A stretch of DNA of 64,000 bases from Allobosea sp. Root483D1 (GTDB lineage: Bacteria; Pseudomonadota; Alphaproteobacteria; Rhizobiales; Beijerinckiaceae), in assembly GCF_001429505.1 (NCBI RefSeq), contig NZ_LMJW01000011.1:406344-470343 (forward strand), written 5' to 3'. Under the pieces are notes generated by a model, which ran no database searches, had not been told where the DNA came from, and saw nothing but the letters and a program-made list of their open reading frames with translations. Positions 33,644-42,503 of this stretch are shown here, piece after piece (within the stretch, counting starts at the first letter, position 1; each line of letters opens with the position of its first letter). The position numbers and the translations under genes were made by a program.

Positions 33644-35419
33644 TCAAGCCGCGTTCGGCGTACCCGGAGCCGGTTCCTCGCCCTTCCGACCGCAAAGCGC
33701 CAGCATGGCGCGGGCGATCTCGGCCTCGCCCATGATGGTGCGGCTGGCGCCGCATTGCTTGAGATGCTCGACTTCGGCGACAGAATGGGCGCGAGCGATG
33801 ATCGGCAGGCCCGGATTCTGCTTGCGGGCCTGCTCGCAGACCTGGCCGGCCTCGAAGCTGCCGGGAATGGCGACGAAGAGGCGCGTTGCCCGTGCCAGCC
33901 CGGCGGCAGCGAGCACCTCCGGATCGGCGGCATTGCCGACGAGTACCTCGGCGCCGTCGCTGCGGGCGGCGTCGACGCCGTCATCCTGGTCCTCGATCAC
34001 CAGCAGCTTCTCGCCCATCGCCGAGAGCCCGGCGCCGAGCAGCGAGCCGACGCGGCCATAGCCGACGACGACGATATGATCGGTGAGCGCGGTCGGGGCG
34101 ATGTCGCGTTCGGGCACTGGTGCCGGTTCGGGCTCTGGGGCGGCCATTGGTGCTTCCGGCACGGGCACAGGTGCAGGTTCGGCCGGTTTTGGCTTGGCCA
34201 GAACGGGCTCGGGCGGAGCGAAGCGGTCGACCAGCTTGAACAGCAGCGGATTGAGCACGATCGAGAAGATCGCGCCGGCGAGGATCAGGTCGCGACCCTG
34301 TTCGGGCAGGAGCTTCAGCGAGACGCCGAGCCCGGCGAGGATGAAGGAGAACTCGCCGATCTGTGCCAGGCTCGCCGAAATCGTCAGCGCGACCGAATCA
34401 GGCTTGCCGAAGGCGCGCACGATCAGCCAGGCCGCCAGGGTCTTGCCGAACAGGATGATCGCGATGGTGGCGATCAGCGGGAACGGCGAGCGCAGCAGGA
34501 TGCCGGGATCGAACAGCATGCCGACCGAGACGAAGAACAGCACGGCGAAGGCATCGCGCAGCGGCAGCGATTCCTCGGCGGCACGGTGGCTGAGCGGCGA
34601 TTCGCTCAGGATCATGCCGGCGAAGAAGGCGCCGAGCGCGAAGGAGACGCCGAACAGGCTCGCGGCGAGATAGGCGACGCCGAGCGCGATCGCGAGCACG
34701 GCGAGGCGAAAGAGCTCGCGCGAGCCGGTGTGGGCGACCCAGTGCAGGATCCAGGGGATCAGTCGGCGCCCGATGATCAGCATGAAAGCGACGAAGGCGG
34801 CGACCTTGGCGAGCGTCAGGCCGAGCACGCCCCAGAGCCCGAGATCGAAGCGCGTCGCCAGCGGACCGCTTCCGGAAGCGGCGCCGGAGCCGCCGTTCAG
34901 CACATCGGCGACCGCCGGGATCATGACCAGCGCCAGGACCATGGCGAGGTCCTCGACGATCAGCCAGCCGACGGCGATCTTGCCCTTCTCGGTCTGGACG
35001 ATGCGGCGCTCCTGCAAGGTGCGCAGCAGCACGACCGTACTGGCGACCGAGAGTGCCAGGCCGAAGACGAGGCCGGCGATCACGGTCCAGCCGAGCAGCA
35101 GGGCGAGGCCAAGGCCCAGCAAGGTCGCGGCGGCGATCTGCACCAATGCACCCGGCACCGCGATGGCTTTGACGGAGAGCAAGTCCTTCAGCGAGAAATG
35201 CAGGCCGACGCCGAACATCAGCAGGATGACGCCGATTTCGGCGAGATCGTTGGCGAGGCCCTGGTCGGCGACGAAGCCGGGTGTGAACGGACCGACCGCG
35301 ATGCCGGCGAGCAGATAGCCGACGAGCGGGGAAACCCTCAGCTTCTGCGCCAGCGCCCCGAAAACGAAGGCGAGGCCGAGGCCCATGACGAGGATGGCGA
35401 TCAATGGGCCGTGATGCAT
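33644..35419 (-). CDS. Kef-type (YbaL-like) monovalent cation:proton antiporter with RCK domain
   Basis: A 591-residue CPA2 antiporter. Twelve or so hydrophobic segments span residues about 5-390, with LLMFGVGLHFSLKDLL and AFFAGMILSESPLSHRAAEE. A Pro/Ala/Glu-rich linker of about 50 residues is followed by a cytoplasmic TrkA-N/RCK domain (HIVVVGYGRVGSLLGAGL) that binds NAD(H) and gates transport. It is probably a potassium efflux system. The YbaL subtype is suggested by the overall layout and the absence of a separate KefF/KefG partner. Confidence 0.9.
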   Translation of the reverse strand: MHHGPLIAILVMGLGLAFVFGALAQKLRVSPLVGYLLAGIAVGPFTPGFVADQGLANDLAEIGVILLMFGVGLHFSLKDLLSVKAIAVPGALVQIAAATLLGLGLALLLGWTVIAGLVFGLALSVASTVVLLRTLQERRIVQTEKGKIAVGWLIVEDLAMVLALVMIPAVADVLNGGSGAASGSGPLATRFDLGLWGVLGLTLAKVAAFVAFMLIIGRRLIPWILHWVAHTGSRELFRLAVLAIALGVAYLAASLFGVSFALGAFFAGMILSESPLSHRAAEESLPLRDAFAVLFFVSVGMLFDPGILLRSPFPLIATIAIILFGKTLAAWLIVRAFGKPDSVALTISASLAQIGEFSFILAGLGVSLKLLPEQGRDLILAGAIFSIVLNPLLFKLVDRFAPPEPVLAKPKPAEPAPVPVPEAPMAAPEPEPAPVPERDIAPTALTDHIVVVGYGRVGSLLGAGLSAMGEKLLVIEDQDDGVDAARSDGAEVLVGNAADPEVLAAAGLARATRLFVAIPGSFEAGQVCEQARKQNPGLPIIARAHSVAEVEHLKQCGASRTIMGEAEIARAMLALCGRKGEEPAPGTPNAA

Positions 35420-35642
35420 GGGTCTCCGGAGGGCAGGCGGGAAGGGATGTCGCGACTGTGCGGATCGCGGCGGACGAATTCAACCTTTGATGGAAGACAA
35501 AAGTCGCAAGCGAGCTGCGACATGGCGCCCAAGGGTGCCGGACATTTCCGCCTATCTCGCGAATCGCGAAATGCTCAGCTTTTTTCCTATGGCATTTTCT
35601 TGATGCGAACCGGGGCCGGCTTCGCTTGAAAATGCTTTGGCG

Positions 35643-35969
35643 TCAGGCCTTGGTGGGCTTGTGCTCGAGCAGGATCTGGCCCTGCTTCTCGACGCCGAGC
35701 TTCAGCTTCTCGGCGAAGACCGCGAGCAACAAGGGCAACATCACCTCGACGCGGACCAGTGCGTCCTCGACCTCGATCTTGCCGCTGACGGTCTGGCCGA
35801 GCGCGGCGACGCCGAACTGCAGCGTGTCGCCCTGCCAGGTCTCATCGACGAGCTGCATGCCGAAGCCGCCGAGCTTGTCGCGGACCTTGCCGACGCCGCC
35901 CTGCAGTTGCCGGCGCGCCGCGTCGCGGCCGAGCGAATGCGAGATGGTGATGATGACGGGGCGTTTCAT
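35643..35969 (-). CDS. Polyhydroxyalkanoic acid system family protein
   Basis: A 108-residue protein of the PHA-granule-associated family: MKRPVIITISHSLGRDAARR at the start, WQGDTLQFGVAALGQTVSGKI in the middle, and EVMLPLLLAVFAEKLK near the end. The family is linked to polyhydroxyalkanoate storage by genomic association only. It is isolated here, with 223 bases of unassigned sequence upstream of the antiporter on one side and a palindromic element on the other. Confidence 0.85.
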   Translation of the reverse strand: MKRPVIITISHSLGRDAARRQLQGGVGKVRDKLGGFGMQLVDETWQGDTLQFGVAALGQTVSGKIEVEDALVRVEVMLPLLLAVFAEKLKLGVEKQGQILLEHKPTKA

Positions 35970-36066
35970 GCGTCAGGTCCCGGAAGCGTGAGCGAGCTGG
36001 CGTGCCGCTGAGATGGGCTGCGCGGCGGGCGCTTGCAACCGTCTACCGGTTCGACATTGAACGAAG

Positions 36067-36172
36067 TCGTCCCGGGCGACCGGAGGGAAACCCGGGCCCC
36101 ATGCCTGAACCTCTATCGGAAAGGCTCAGGCATGGGCCCGGGATCTCTGCCTCGCTTCGTCCGGGACGTCCC
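36067..36172. repeat. Large palindromic intergenic element
   Basis: The core stem at 36091-36142 is CCCGGGCC(C)CATGCCTGA opposite TCAGGCATGGGCCCGGG, with one bulged C and a loop of about 17 bases. Outer arms around GTCCCGG and CCGGGAC extend the dyad to about 36067-36172. It is intergenic between two minus-strand genes and resembles the REP/BIME-type palindromes of alphaproteobacteria. Confidence 0.65.
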
Positions 36173-36209
36173 GATGGCCTGAACCTGTCGCGTGAATTGG
36201 ATTTGGAAC

Positions 36210-36419
36210 TCAGTGGCTGCGGGCTTCGAGCGCCTGCTGGCCATGGGGCGTGACCTTCCAGACCTCCTCGCCAGGCTCGGCCAGGCCGCGGCCCTGGAGC
36301 AGGCGCAGCATCGCTTCGCCGAAGATGAAGCGGCGCGTCTCCTCGTTGATGCTCTCCAGCGCGATCCATTCCGGATCGGTCATCACGATGGTTTCTGGGT
36401 TCGTCGCGGTCTCGGCCAT
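36210..36419 (-). CDS. Hypothetical 69-residue protein
   Basis: No family is recognised. The sequence is acidic, with ETIVMTDPEWIALESINEETRRF and GEAMLRLLQGRGLAEPGEEV, and a C-terminal VTPHGQQALEARSH, which looks like a winged-helix-type end. The start at 36419 is set by a strong GGAGGAGG ribosome site just upstream; a longer frame from 36470 has none. Monocistronic by appearance. Confidence 0.65.
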   Translation of the reverse strand: MAETATNPETIVMTDPEWIALESINEETRRFIFGEAMLRLLQGRGLAEPGEEVWKVTPHGQQALEARSH

Positions 36420-36544
36420 TCTGTCCTCCTCCGTGGCTCTTGCGTCGGTCAGACGCAAAATTGCGAGCAATCTTGGAGAGCTTATGGCCGGGGTTGGGTG
36501 GCGCTGCGGTAATTGCGCGGGTTTTCCGGGTTTTTGGGGTTAGC

Positions 36545-37330
36545 CTAGCCGTAGGGCAGGCGTAAGCCCGCCTCTGCTGCACAGGCCTTGAGCGCGAGCA
36601 GGATGGCGTTCTCGTCGGTCTCGACGCCATGGCGCTGCAGACAGGGCACCAGGATCGCCGCCTCGGCATGGCCTGCCGGGCCGATCACCGGGCAGGCGAT
36701 GTCGGTGACGGCGAGGATGTCGCGACTTGCCGCAATGCGGTGCCCGAGCCTACGGATCTCGGCGAGCGCGGCCTGTGTTTCCGGGTCGTCGAGGCGCTGC
36801 CTGGTCTCGACCGGCGCCTCGCGCATCAGCCCGCGCCGGCGGCCGTCCGACTGGAAGGCGAGGATGAGCAGGCCGGAATTGGCGTCGAGCGCCTGGCGGC
36901 CATAGCCGGGGCGGACGATGACGCTGGCGTCGAGATGGCCGGCTGTGGTGGCCAGCACGACGGTCTGCGCCCGGCTCAGCACGACGAGATGGGCGGCCTG
37001 GCCACTTTCCTCGCTGAAGCGCTCCATCAATGGCAGCACGACCGAGGTGAGCTGCTTGCCGCCCGGTGTCCTGATGCCGAGGTCGAACAGGCGCCGCGAC
37101 AAGCCGAGCCGGTCGGTGCCCGGCTCGCGTTCGAGATAGCCGCGCTGCTGCAGCACAAAGACCATGCGGAAGATCTCGCTCTTCGAGCGTTGCAATCGTT
37201 CGGCGATGATGCGCGTCGAAAGCGGCTCGCCGGTCTCGGCGAGCAGTTCGAGGATATCGAGGCCCTTCTCGAGGGCCGGCGCGGCATAGGCCGCCTTCTC
37301 GTCATTCTCGGCTTCAGGGAAAACGCTCAT
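36545..37330 (-). CDS. IclR family transcriptional regulator
   Basis: A 261-residue regulator. The N-terminal winged HTH (ILELLAETGEPLSTRIIAERLQ-like, then KSEIFRMVFVLQQRGYLERE) precedes an IclR effector domain with HLVVLSRAQTVVLAT, DILAVTDIACPVIGPAGH and AILVPCLQ. It is divergent from an amino-acid ABC transporter operon that it most likely controls, and the palindrome at 37343-37354 between them is the probable operator. Confidence 0.92.
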   Translation of the reverse strand: MSVFPEAENDEKAAYAAPALEKGLDILELLAETGEPLSTRIIAERLQRSKSEIFRMVFVLQQRGYLEREPGTDRLGLSRRLFDLGIRTPGGKQLTSVVLPLMERFSEESGQAAHLVVLSRAQTVVLATTAGHLDASVIVRPGYGRQALDANSGLLILAFQSDGRRRGLMREAPVETRQRLDDPETQAALAEIRRLGHRIAASRDILAVTDIACPVIGPAGHAEAAILVPCLQRHGVETDENAILLALKACAAEAGLRLPYG

Positions 37331-37342
37331 GTTGCGCCTGTT

Positions 37343-37354
37343 TCATATATGAAG
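37343..37354. promoter_or_regulatory. Perfect palindrome TTCATATATGAA, probable IclR operator
   Basis: A 12-base AT-rich perfect palindrome, 12 bases upstream of the IclR start codon and in the divergent intergenic region. Its half-site ATATGAA also appears in the box upstream of the second IclR gene (53261-53268). Confidence 0.55.
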
Positions 37355-37485
37355 CTTGACATCAAATAAGAAGCCAAACTAGCCTCCGGGTAAAGGGGGG
37401 GAGACATGACCGCATCGCCGCAGCATCCGTCCAGCCTATCCGGACGGCGGGCCAATGGCCCGCAGCCCCTGCAGGGCTGCCGGCG

Positions 37486-38145
37486 ATGAAGTACGGGCTC
37501 CAGTTTCGCGACGTCTTTGCGGCCTGGCAGTCCATTCTCGATGGCGTCTGGATCACGTTGCTGCTGTCGGTGGCGGCCATGGTCGGCGGGCTTCTCATCG
37601 GCATCCTCTGCGCCGCCGGGCGGACTTACGGCCCAGCCTGGCTGCGCCGCATCATCGGCGCCTATGTCGAGATCATCCGCAACACGCCGCTCCTGGTGCA
37701 GCTCTTCCTGATCTTCTTCGGACTGCCGAGCTTCGGCTTGCGGCTCGACGGGCTGACCGCGGCGATGATCGCGCTCGTCATCAATCTCGGCGCCTACACC
37801 ACCGAGATCGTCCGTGCGGGCTTGGAGGCGGTGCCGAAGGCGCAGGTCGAGGCCGGCCATTCGCTGGGGCTCTCAGGCCTGCAGGTTTTCCGCTACATCA
37901 TCGTATTCCCGGCGCTGAAGGCGATGTTCCCGGCGCTCGCCAGCCAGTTCGTGCTCCTGATGCTGGCGACCAGCGTCGCCTCGCAGATCTCGGTGCAGGA
38001 CCTCTTCCACGCCGCGTCGATCGTGCAGTCGCGCACCTTCCGCGATTTCGAGGTCTATACGGTGATCGGAGTGCTCTATCTCGCGCTCGCCATCGGCTTC
38101 CGCGGCCTCTTCGCCCTGATCTACCGTGTGGTGTTCGTGCGATGA
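37486..38145 (+). CDS. Polar amino-acid ABC transporter permease
   Basis: A 219-residue permease of the HisM/GlnP family. It has about five transmembrane helices, the EIIRNTPLLVQLFLIFFGLP entry motif, and the ATPase-contact EAA loop AGLEAVPKAQVEAGHSLGLS. First gene of the operon; its stop overlaps the start of the next permease (ATGA). The substrate is not readable, though the downstream deacylase and dehydratase suggest an N-acylated or hydroxy-amino acid. Confidence 0.92.
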   Translation: MKYGLQFRDVFAAWQSILDGVWITLLLSVAAMVGGLLIGILCAAGRTYGPAWLRRIIGAYVEIIRNTPLLVQLFLIFFGLPSFGLRLDGLTAAMIALVINLGAYTTEIVRAGLEAVPKAQVEAGHSLGLSGLQVFRYIIVFPALKAMFPALASQFVLLMLATSVASQISVQDLFHAASIVQSRTFRDFEVYTVIGVLYLALAIGFRGLFALIYRVVFVR

Positions 38146-38792
38146 TCCGGGAATTCGGCCTCATCGATGTGATGTACCTGATCGCGGCGGCGCGCTGGAC
38201 GATCGCGCTGACCGTGGTCGCCTTCGCCGGCTCGGCCGTACTTGGGCTCGGGCTCGCGATCCTGCGCATCCTGCCGGTCGCACCGCTGCGCTGGTTTTCG
38301 GCGACCTATATCCAGCTGGTCCAGGGCACGCCGCTGCTGGTCTGGCTGTTCCTGATCTTCTTCGGCCTGCCGCTCGCCGGCATCTCGGTCAATCCCTGGA
38401 TCGCGGCCGCCGTCGCCTTCTCGGTCTATGGCTCGGCCTTTCTCGGCGAGATCTGGCGGGGCGCGCTTGTCTCGATCGCCAAGACGCAATGGGAGGCAGG
38501 AGCCTCGCTCGGGCTCTCGCTCGGCGAACAGCTGCGCTACGTCATCATCCCGCAATCGATCCGGATCGCGATTCCGCCGACGGTCGGCTTCCTGGTCCAG
38601 CTGATCAAGAACACCTCGCTCGCGGCGGTGATCGGCTTCGTCGAGCTCACCCGCGAGGGCCAGCTCACCGCGGCCGGCACCTACAAGCCCTTCGCCGTCT
38701 ACATCACCGTCGCGTGCATCTATTTCGCGATGTGCTTTCCTCTCACGCAATGGAGCCGCTCGCTCGAGCGGAAGCTCGATGTCGCTCGTTGA
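38142..38792 (+). CDS. Polar amino-acid ABC transporter permease (second)
   Basis: A 216-residue permease paired with the preceding one. It carries YIQLVQGTPLLVWLFLIFFG and the EAA loop GALVSIAKTQWEAGASLGLS. The start ATG at 38142 overlaps the upstream stop by four bases, and its 3' end overlaps the ATPase gene by 14 bases. The longer frame to 37455 is a shadow of the first permease gene. Confidence 0.92.
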   Translation: MIREFGLIDVMYLIAAARWTIALTVVAFAGSAVLGLGLAILRILPVAPLRWFSATYIQLVQGTPLLVWLFLIFFGLPLAGISVNPWIAAAVAFSVYGSAFLGEIWRGALVSIAKTQWEAGASLGLSLGEQLRYVIIPQSIRIAIPPTVGFLVQLIKNTSLAAVIGFVELTREGQLTAAGTYKPFAVYITVACIYFAMCFPLTQWSRSLERKLDVAR

Positions 38793-39510
38793 AATCCAGG
38801 ACGTCAGCAAGAGCTACGGCGCGAACCAGGTGCTGAAGGGCGTCTCGCTCGACATCGCGAAGGGCGAGGTCGTCGCCGTGATCGGCCGCTCGGGCTCGGG
38901 CAAGAGCACGCTGCTGCGCTGCGTCAACGGGCTGGAGCCGGTGCAGGCCGGCACGATCCGCATCGACGGCGTCAAGGTGAACGATCCCGCCACCGATCTG
39001 CGCAAGCTCAGGCAGGAGGTCGGTATCGTCTTCCAGCAGTTCAACCTGTTCCCGCATCTCTCGGTCAGCGACAACATCACACTGGCGCCGCGGGTGGTGA
39101 AGAAGCAGCGGCCGGAGGAGGCGCGCGAGGTCGCCCGCGAGGTGCTGGCCCGCGTCGGGCTGGAGGACAAGCTCGACGCCTATCCCGCGCAGCTTTCCGG
39201 TGGTCAGCAGCAGCGCGTCGCGATCGCCCGCTCGCTCGCCATGCGGCCGAAGCTGATGCTGTTCGACGAGGTCACCTCGGCGCTCGATCCGGAACTCACC
39301 GGCGAGGTGCTGAAGGTGCTGGAATCCGTGGCGCAGGAGGGCATGACCATGATCCTCGTCACCCACGAAATGGGCTTTGCCCGCAGATTCGGCTCGCGCG
39401 TCGTCTTCATGCACGAGGGACGAATCCACGAAGAAGGCCAGGCCGCGGCGGTGCTCGCCGCGCCGAAGACGCCCGAGCTCAAGACCTTCCTCAGCGCGGT
39501 TCTGCACTGA
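38779..39510 (+). CDS. Polar amino-acid ABC transporter ATP-binding protein
   Basis: A 243-residue ATPase of the GlnQ/HisP family. Walker A GRSGSGKST, Q-loop IVFQQFNLFPHLS, signature LSGGQQQR and Walker B LMLFDEVTSALD are all intact, followed by the switch histidine in VTHEMGFA. It drives the two permeases encoded immediately upstream. Confidence 0.95.
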   Translation: MSLVEIQDVSKSYGANQVLKGVSLDIAKGEVVAVIGRSGSGKSTLLRCVNGLEPVQAGTIRIDGVKVNDPATDLRKLRQEVGIVFQQFNLFPHLSVSDNITLAPRVVKKQRPEEAREVAREVLARVGLEDKLDAYPAQLSGGQQQRVAIARSLAMRPKLMLFDEVTSALDPELTGEVLKVLESVAQEGMTMILVTHEMGFARRFGSRVVFMHEGRIHEEGQAAAVLAAPKTPELKTFLSAVLH

Positions 39511-39554
39511 GGCAGGACAATCAGTTCCAGTCAGAGTCACGAGGGGAGGACACC

Positions 39555-40337
39555 ATGCGTAAATTGTTTGCAGGCCTGGCGGCGATGGCGATCGCCGCAT
39601 TCGGAGCGGTGGAGGCCAAGGCCGACAAGCTCCAGGACATCCTGTCCAAGGGCGTCGTGCGCATCGGCGTGCCGCTCGATGCGCCGCCCTTCGGCTCGCA
39701 GGACGCCAACCGCAAGGCGGTTGGATTCGACATCGAGCTCGCGGAGATGGTCGCCAAGGGTCTCGGTGTGAAGCTGGAGATGCAGCAGATCACCGGCGCC
39801 AACCGCATCCCCTTCCTGCTCACCGACAAGGTCGACATCGTCATCTCGGTGATGGGCCTGTCGCCGGAGCGCGCCCGGCAGATCATGTTCACCGCGCCCT
39901 ATGCCAACACCTTCCTGGCGGTCTACGGCGCGAAGTCCGCGACCGTCAGCAGCCCGGAGACGCTGGGCTCGGCCCGCATCGCCGCCGCCAAGGGCACGAC
40001 GCAGGAACTCGCCATCACCGAAGCCGCACCCAAGGCGAACGTGATGCGCACCGAGGACGACGCAACCGCGGCCGCGGCCTACATCACCGGCCAGGCCGAT
40101 CTGCTCGCGACCAACTCGATCGTCGCTCAGGCGCTCGCCAAGCAGAACCCGAGCAAGGAATTTGAGCGCAAATTCGTCATCCGTCGCAGCCCGGCGCATA
40201 TGGGCGTGCAGATGGACCAGCATAACCTCGTGCGCTGGCTCGACAGCTTCATCTTCTACGCCGCGATGAACGGCGAGCTCGACCGGCTGCACAAGAAGTA
40301 CCTGGACATGCCGATGGACCCACTGCCGACGCTGTGA
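39555..40337 (+). CDS. Amino-acid ABC transporter periplasmic binding protein
   Basis: A 260-residue class II binding protein of the family 3 (polar amino acid) type, with a signal peptide ending VEAKA-DK. Motifs are VGFDIELAEMVAKGLG, MQQITGANRIPFLLTDKVDIV and MGLSPERARQIMFTAPY. It lies 44 bases behind the ATPase gene with a GAGGGGAGGA ribosome site. It is followed directly by a paired-hairpin repeat. Confidence 0.93.
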   Translation: MRKLFAGLAAMAIAAFGAVEAKADKLQDILSKGVVRIGVPLDAPPFGSQDANRKAVGFDIELAEMVAKGLGVKLEMQQITGANRIPFLLTDKVDIVISVMGLSPERARQIMFTAPYANTFLAVYGAKSATVSSPETLGSARIAAAKGTTQELAITEAAPKANVMRTEDDATAAAAYITGQADLLATNSIVAQALAKQNPSKEFERKFVIRRSPAHMGVQMDQHNLVRWLDSFIFYAAMNGELDRLHKKYLDMPMDPLPTL

Positions 40338-40349
40338 GGCGGTCCACTG

Positions 40350-40459
40350 CCGTCATTCTCGGGCGGCGCATAGCGCCGACCCGAGAATCTCGTGACCAGA
40401 AGGCTCTGGCTAGAGCCTCCTCCTGCCTGAGATGCTCGGGTCAAGCCCGAGCATGACGG
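40350..40459. repeat. Paired-hairpin intergenic repeat, copy A
   Basis: Hairpin 1 is TTCTCGGG ... CCCGAGAA around a GC-rich centre, and hairpin 2 is ATGCTCGGG-tcaag-CCCGAGCAT. The outer ends are CCGTCAT and ATGACGG. It lies just after the binding-protein stop codon. Further copies are at 42504-42611 (inverted) and 55998-56106. Confidence 0.8.
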
Positions 40460-40521
40460 TCCTTCTCGACCCTCCCCATTCTCGGGGAGGGCTTCCCAGG
40501 CCACGTCCATCGAGCCCCGCC

Positions 40522-41562
40522 ATGACCAGCCCCCGCCAAAAGCCTACCCCGCGCCCATCCAGCGCCTTCCTCACCGTCGATCCGGAGAAGGACGGCAAGC
40601 AGGTCGGTTTCCTGATGATCCCGCATTCGCCGCATGACGATGCCTGGGGCGCGACGCGGATTCCGATCGCTATCATCAAGAACGGCTCGGGCCCGACCGC
40701 GATCCTCGAAGGCGGCAATCATGGCGACGAATACGAGGGCCCGATCACGATCTGCGACCTGATCCGCGATCTCGATCCCGGCCGCGTGCAGGGTCGGCTC
40801 ATCCTGATGCCAGCGAACAATGTCCATGCCGTTATCGCCGGCCAGCGCACCTCGACGGTCGACGGGCTCAACTTCAACCGCACCTTCCCGGGCGACCCGC
40901 GCGGCACCATCACCCAGCAGATATCGGCTTTCGTCAGCGATCATATCCTGCCGCTGGGCGACGCCTTTCTCGACCTGCACTCCGGCGGCTCCTCGCTCGA
41001 CATCATCCCGAGCGCGATCGTCGAGCCGACCGACGATCCCGGACTGCACAAGCGCAACGTCGCGGCGGTGCAGGCCTTCGACGCGCCGATGACGGTGGTG
41101 ATCTCCAATCTCGGCGAGCCGCGTACCGCGACGGCGACCGCCTGCCGGCAGGGGCTCGTCACGGTTGGTACCGAGATGGCTGGCGCCGGCGCGGTTTCGC
41201 TCGATGCTCTCAAGATCTGCCGGCGCGGCGTCGCCAATGTGCTCGACCATCTCGGCATCGTCCGGCGCGACAAGCCCGAGCCGCGTAGCGGCGGTGGGCA
41301 GGTGCTCGAACTGCCGGGAACCGCCGCTTACGTCTATGCCACGGCGGACGGCGTCTTCGAGCCGTTCCATGCCAATGGCGAGACCGTCAGCGCCGGCCAG
41401 CCGGCCGGGCGCATCCATTGCACCTGGGACCCGACGCGTCCGCCGGAGACGCTCCGTTACGCCGCCGACGGCATCCTCTATGGCAGGCGCCAGCCGGGCC
41501 GGGTCCGGCCGGGCAATTGCTGCCTGATCGTGGCGTCGCCCTATCGCGGGGTGTTGTCGTGA
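40522..41562 (+). CDS. Succinylglutamate desuccinylase/aspartoacylase family deacylase (DoeB/EutE-like)
   Basis: A 346-residue zinc-dependent deacylase. The metal site shows as EGGNHGDEYEG and the later histidine in DLHSGGSSLD, with FNRTFPG for substrate carboxylate binding. The closest well-known relatives are N-acetyl-diaminobutyrate deacetylases (DoeB) of ectoine breakdown. Pairing with an EutB-like dehydratase strengthens that resemblance, but ectoine hydrolase (DoeA) and EutC are absent here, so ectoine as the substrate is only a possibility. Its stop overlaps the next gene's GTG start. Confidence 0.85.
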   Translation: MTSPRQKPTPRPSSAFLTVDPEKDGKQVGFLMIPHSPHDDAWGATRIPIAIIKNGSGPTAILEGGNHGDEYEGPITICDLIRDLDPGRVQGRLILMPANNVHAVIAGQRTSTVDGLNFNRTFPGDPRGTITQQISAFVSDHILPLGDAFLDLHSGGSSLDIIPSAIVEPTDDPGLHKRNVAAVQAFDAPMTVVISNLGEPRTATATACRQGLVTVGTEMAGAGAVSLDALKICRRGVANVLDHLGIVRRDKPEPRSGGGQVLELPGTAAYVYATADGVFEPFHANGETVSAGQPAGRIHCTWDPTRPPETLRYAADGILYGRRQPGRVRPGNCCLIVASPYRGVLS

Positions 41563-42497
41563 TCGGTCTCGACGACGTCCGCGCAGCGCGCTGGCGGATT
41601 GCACCGCATATCCGCAAGACGCCGACGCTGCCCTATGCCCAGCTCAGCTCGCGCGAGGCGTTCGGCGGCGCGGTGACGCTGAAGCTCGAACTGTTGCAGG
41701 CGGCCGGCTCGTTCAAGGCGCGCGGCGCGATGAACCGGCTACTGACGCTTTCGGCCGAGGAGCTGGCCCGCGGCGTCGTCACGGCGTCCGGCGGCAATCA
41801 CGGGCTCGCCATCGCCCGCTCGGCCCATGTGCTCGGGGTGAAGGCCAAGATCTTCCTGCCGTCGAACGTTGTCGCCGACAAGGTCACCAAGCTCAAGAAC
41901 TGGGGCGCCGAGGTCGAGATCGTCGGCGCGGTCTGGGACGAGGCCAATGCCGCCGCGCTCGCTTACGCCGAGAAGACCGGCGCGACCTATGCCCATCCGT
42001 TCAGCGATCCCGTCGTGGTCGCCGGCCAGGGCACGCTCGGGCTCGATATCCTCGACGAGATGCCGGATGTCGACGTCATCCTTGTTGCGATCGGCGGCGG
42101 CGGACTGATCACCGGGCTGTCGACGGCGGTGAAGGCGCTCAGGCCGCAGACGCGCATCATCGGCATCGAGCCCTATGGCTCGCCGACGCTGCATGCCTGC
42201 CTCGAAGCCGGCAAGCTGGTCACGCTCGACAAACTGGAGACGAAGGTCGCGACCATGTCGTGCCGGCGCACCGACCAGGCGATCTATGAGGCCGTCGCGC
42301 GCAATGTCGACGAGATCGTGCTGGTCAGCGACGACGAGATGGAACAGGCAGCCCGATCGCTCTGGTTCGAGTTCGGTATCGCCGCCGATCTGTCCGGTGC
42401 GGCCGCCGTGGCGGCCCTTCAGGCGAAGCGCTTCGTGCCGGCGCCGGGCAGCAAGGTCTGCGCGCTGGTCTGCGGCGCCGGGACCGACGGGACCTGA
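41559..42497 (+). CDS. PLP-dependent threonine/serine dehydratase-like enzyme (EutB-like)
   Basis: A 312-residue fold-type II PLP enzyme. The Schiff-base lysine is in AAGSFKARGAMN, the phosphate loop is in GGGGLITG, and SGGNHGLAIA is the substrate asparagine loop. It lacks the C-terminal ACT domain of biosynthetic IlvA. EutB, a hydroxyectoine-pathway dehydratase, and catabolic threonine dehydratase are both compatible. The start is GTG at 41559, overlapping the deacylase stop (GTGA). Confidence 0.85.
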   Translation: MIGLDDVRAARWRIAPHIRKTPTLPYAQLSSREAFGGAVTLKLELLQAAGSFKARGAMNRLLTLSAEELARGVVTASGGNHGLAIARSAHVLGVKAKIFLPSNVVADKVTKLKNWGAEVEIVGAVWDEANAAALAYAEKTGATYAHPFSDPVVVAGQGTLGLDILDEMPDVDVILVAIGGGGLITGLSTAVKALRPQTRIIGIEPYGSPTLHACLEAGKLVTLDKLETKVATMSCRRTDQAIYEAVARNVDEIVLVSDDEMEQAARSLWFEFGIAADLSGAAAVAALQAKRFVPAPGSKVCALVCGAGTDGT

Positions 42498-42503
42498 CCC
42501 TCG

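Noticed and set aside
33755-35629. Plus-strand frame of 624 codons opposite the Kef-type antiporter
   Set aside because: Mirror frame of a real membrane protein; no motifs and biased, charged composition.
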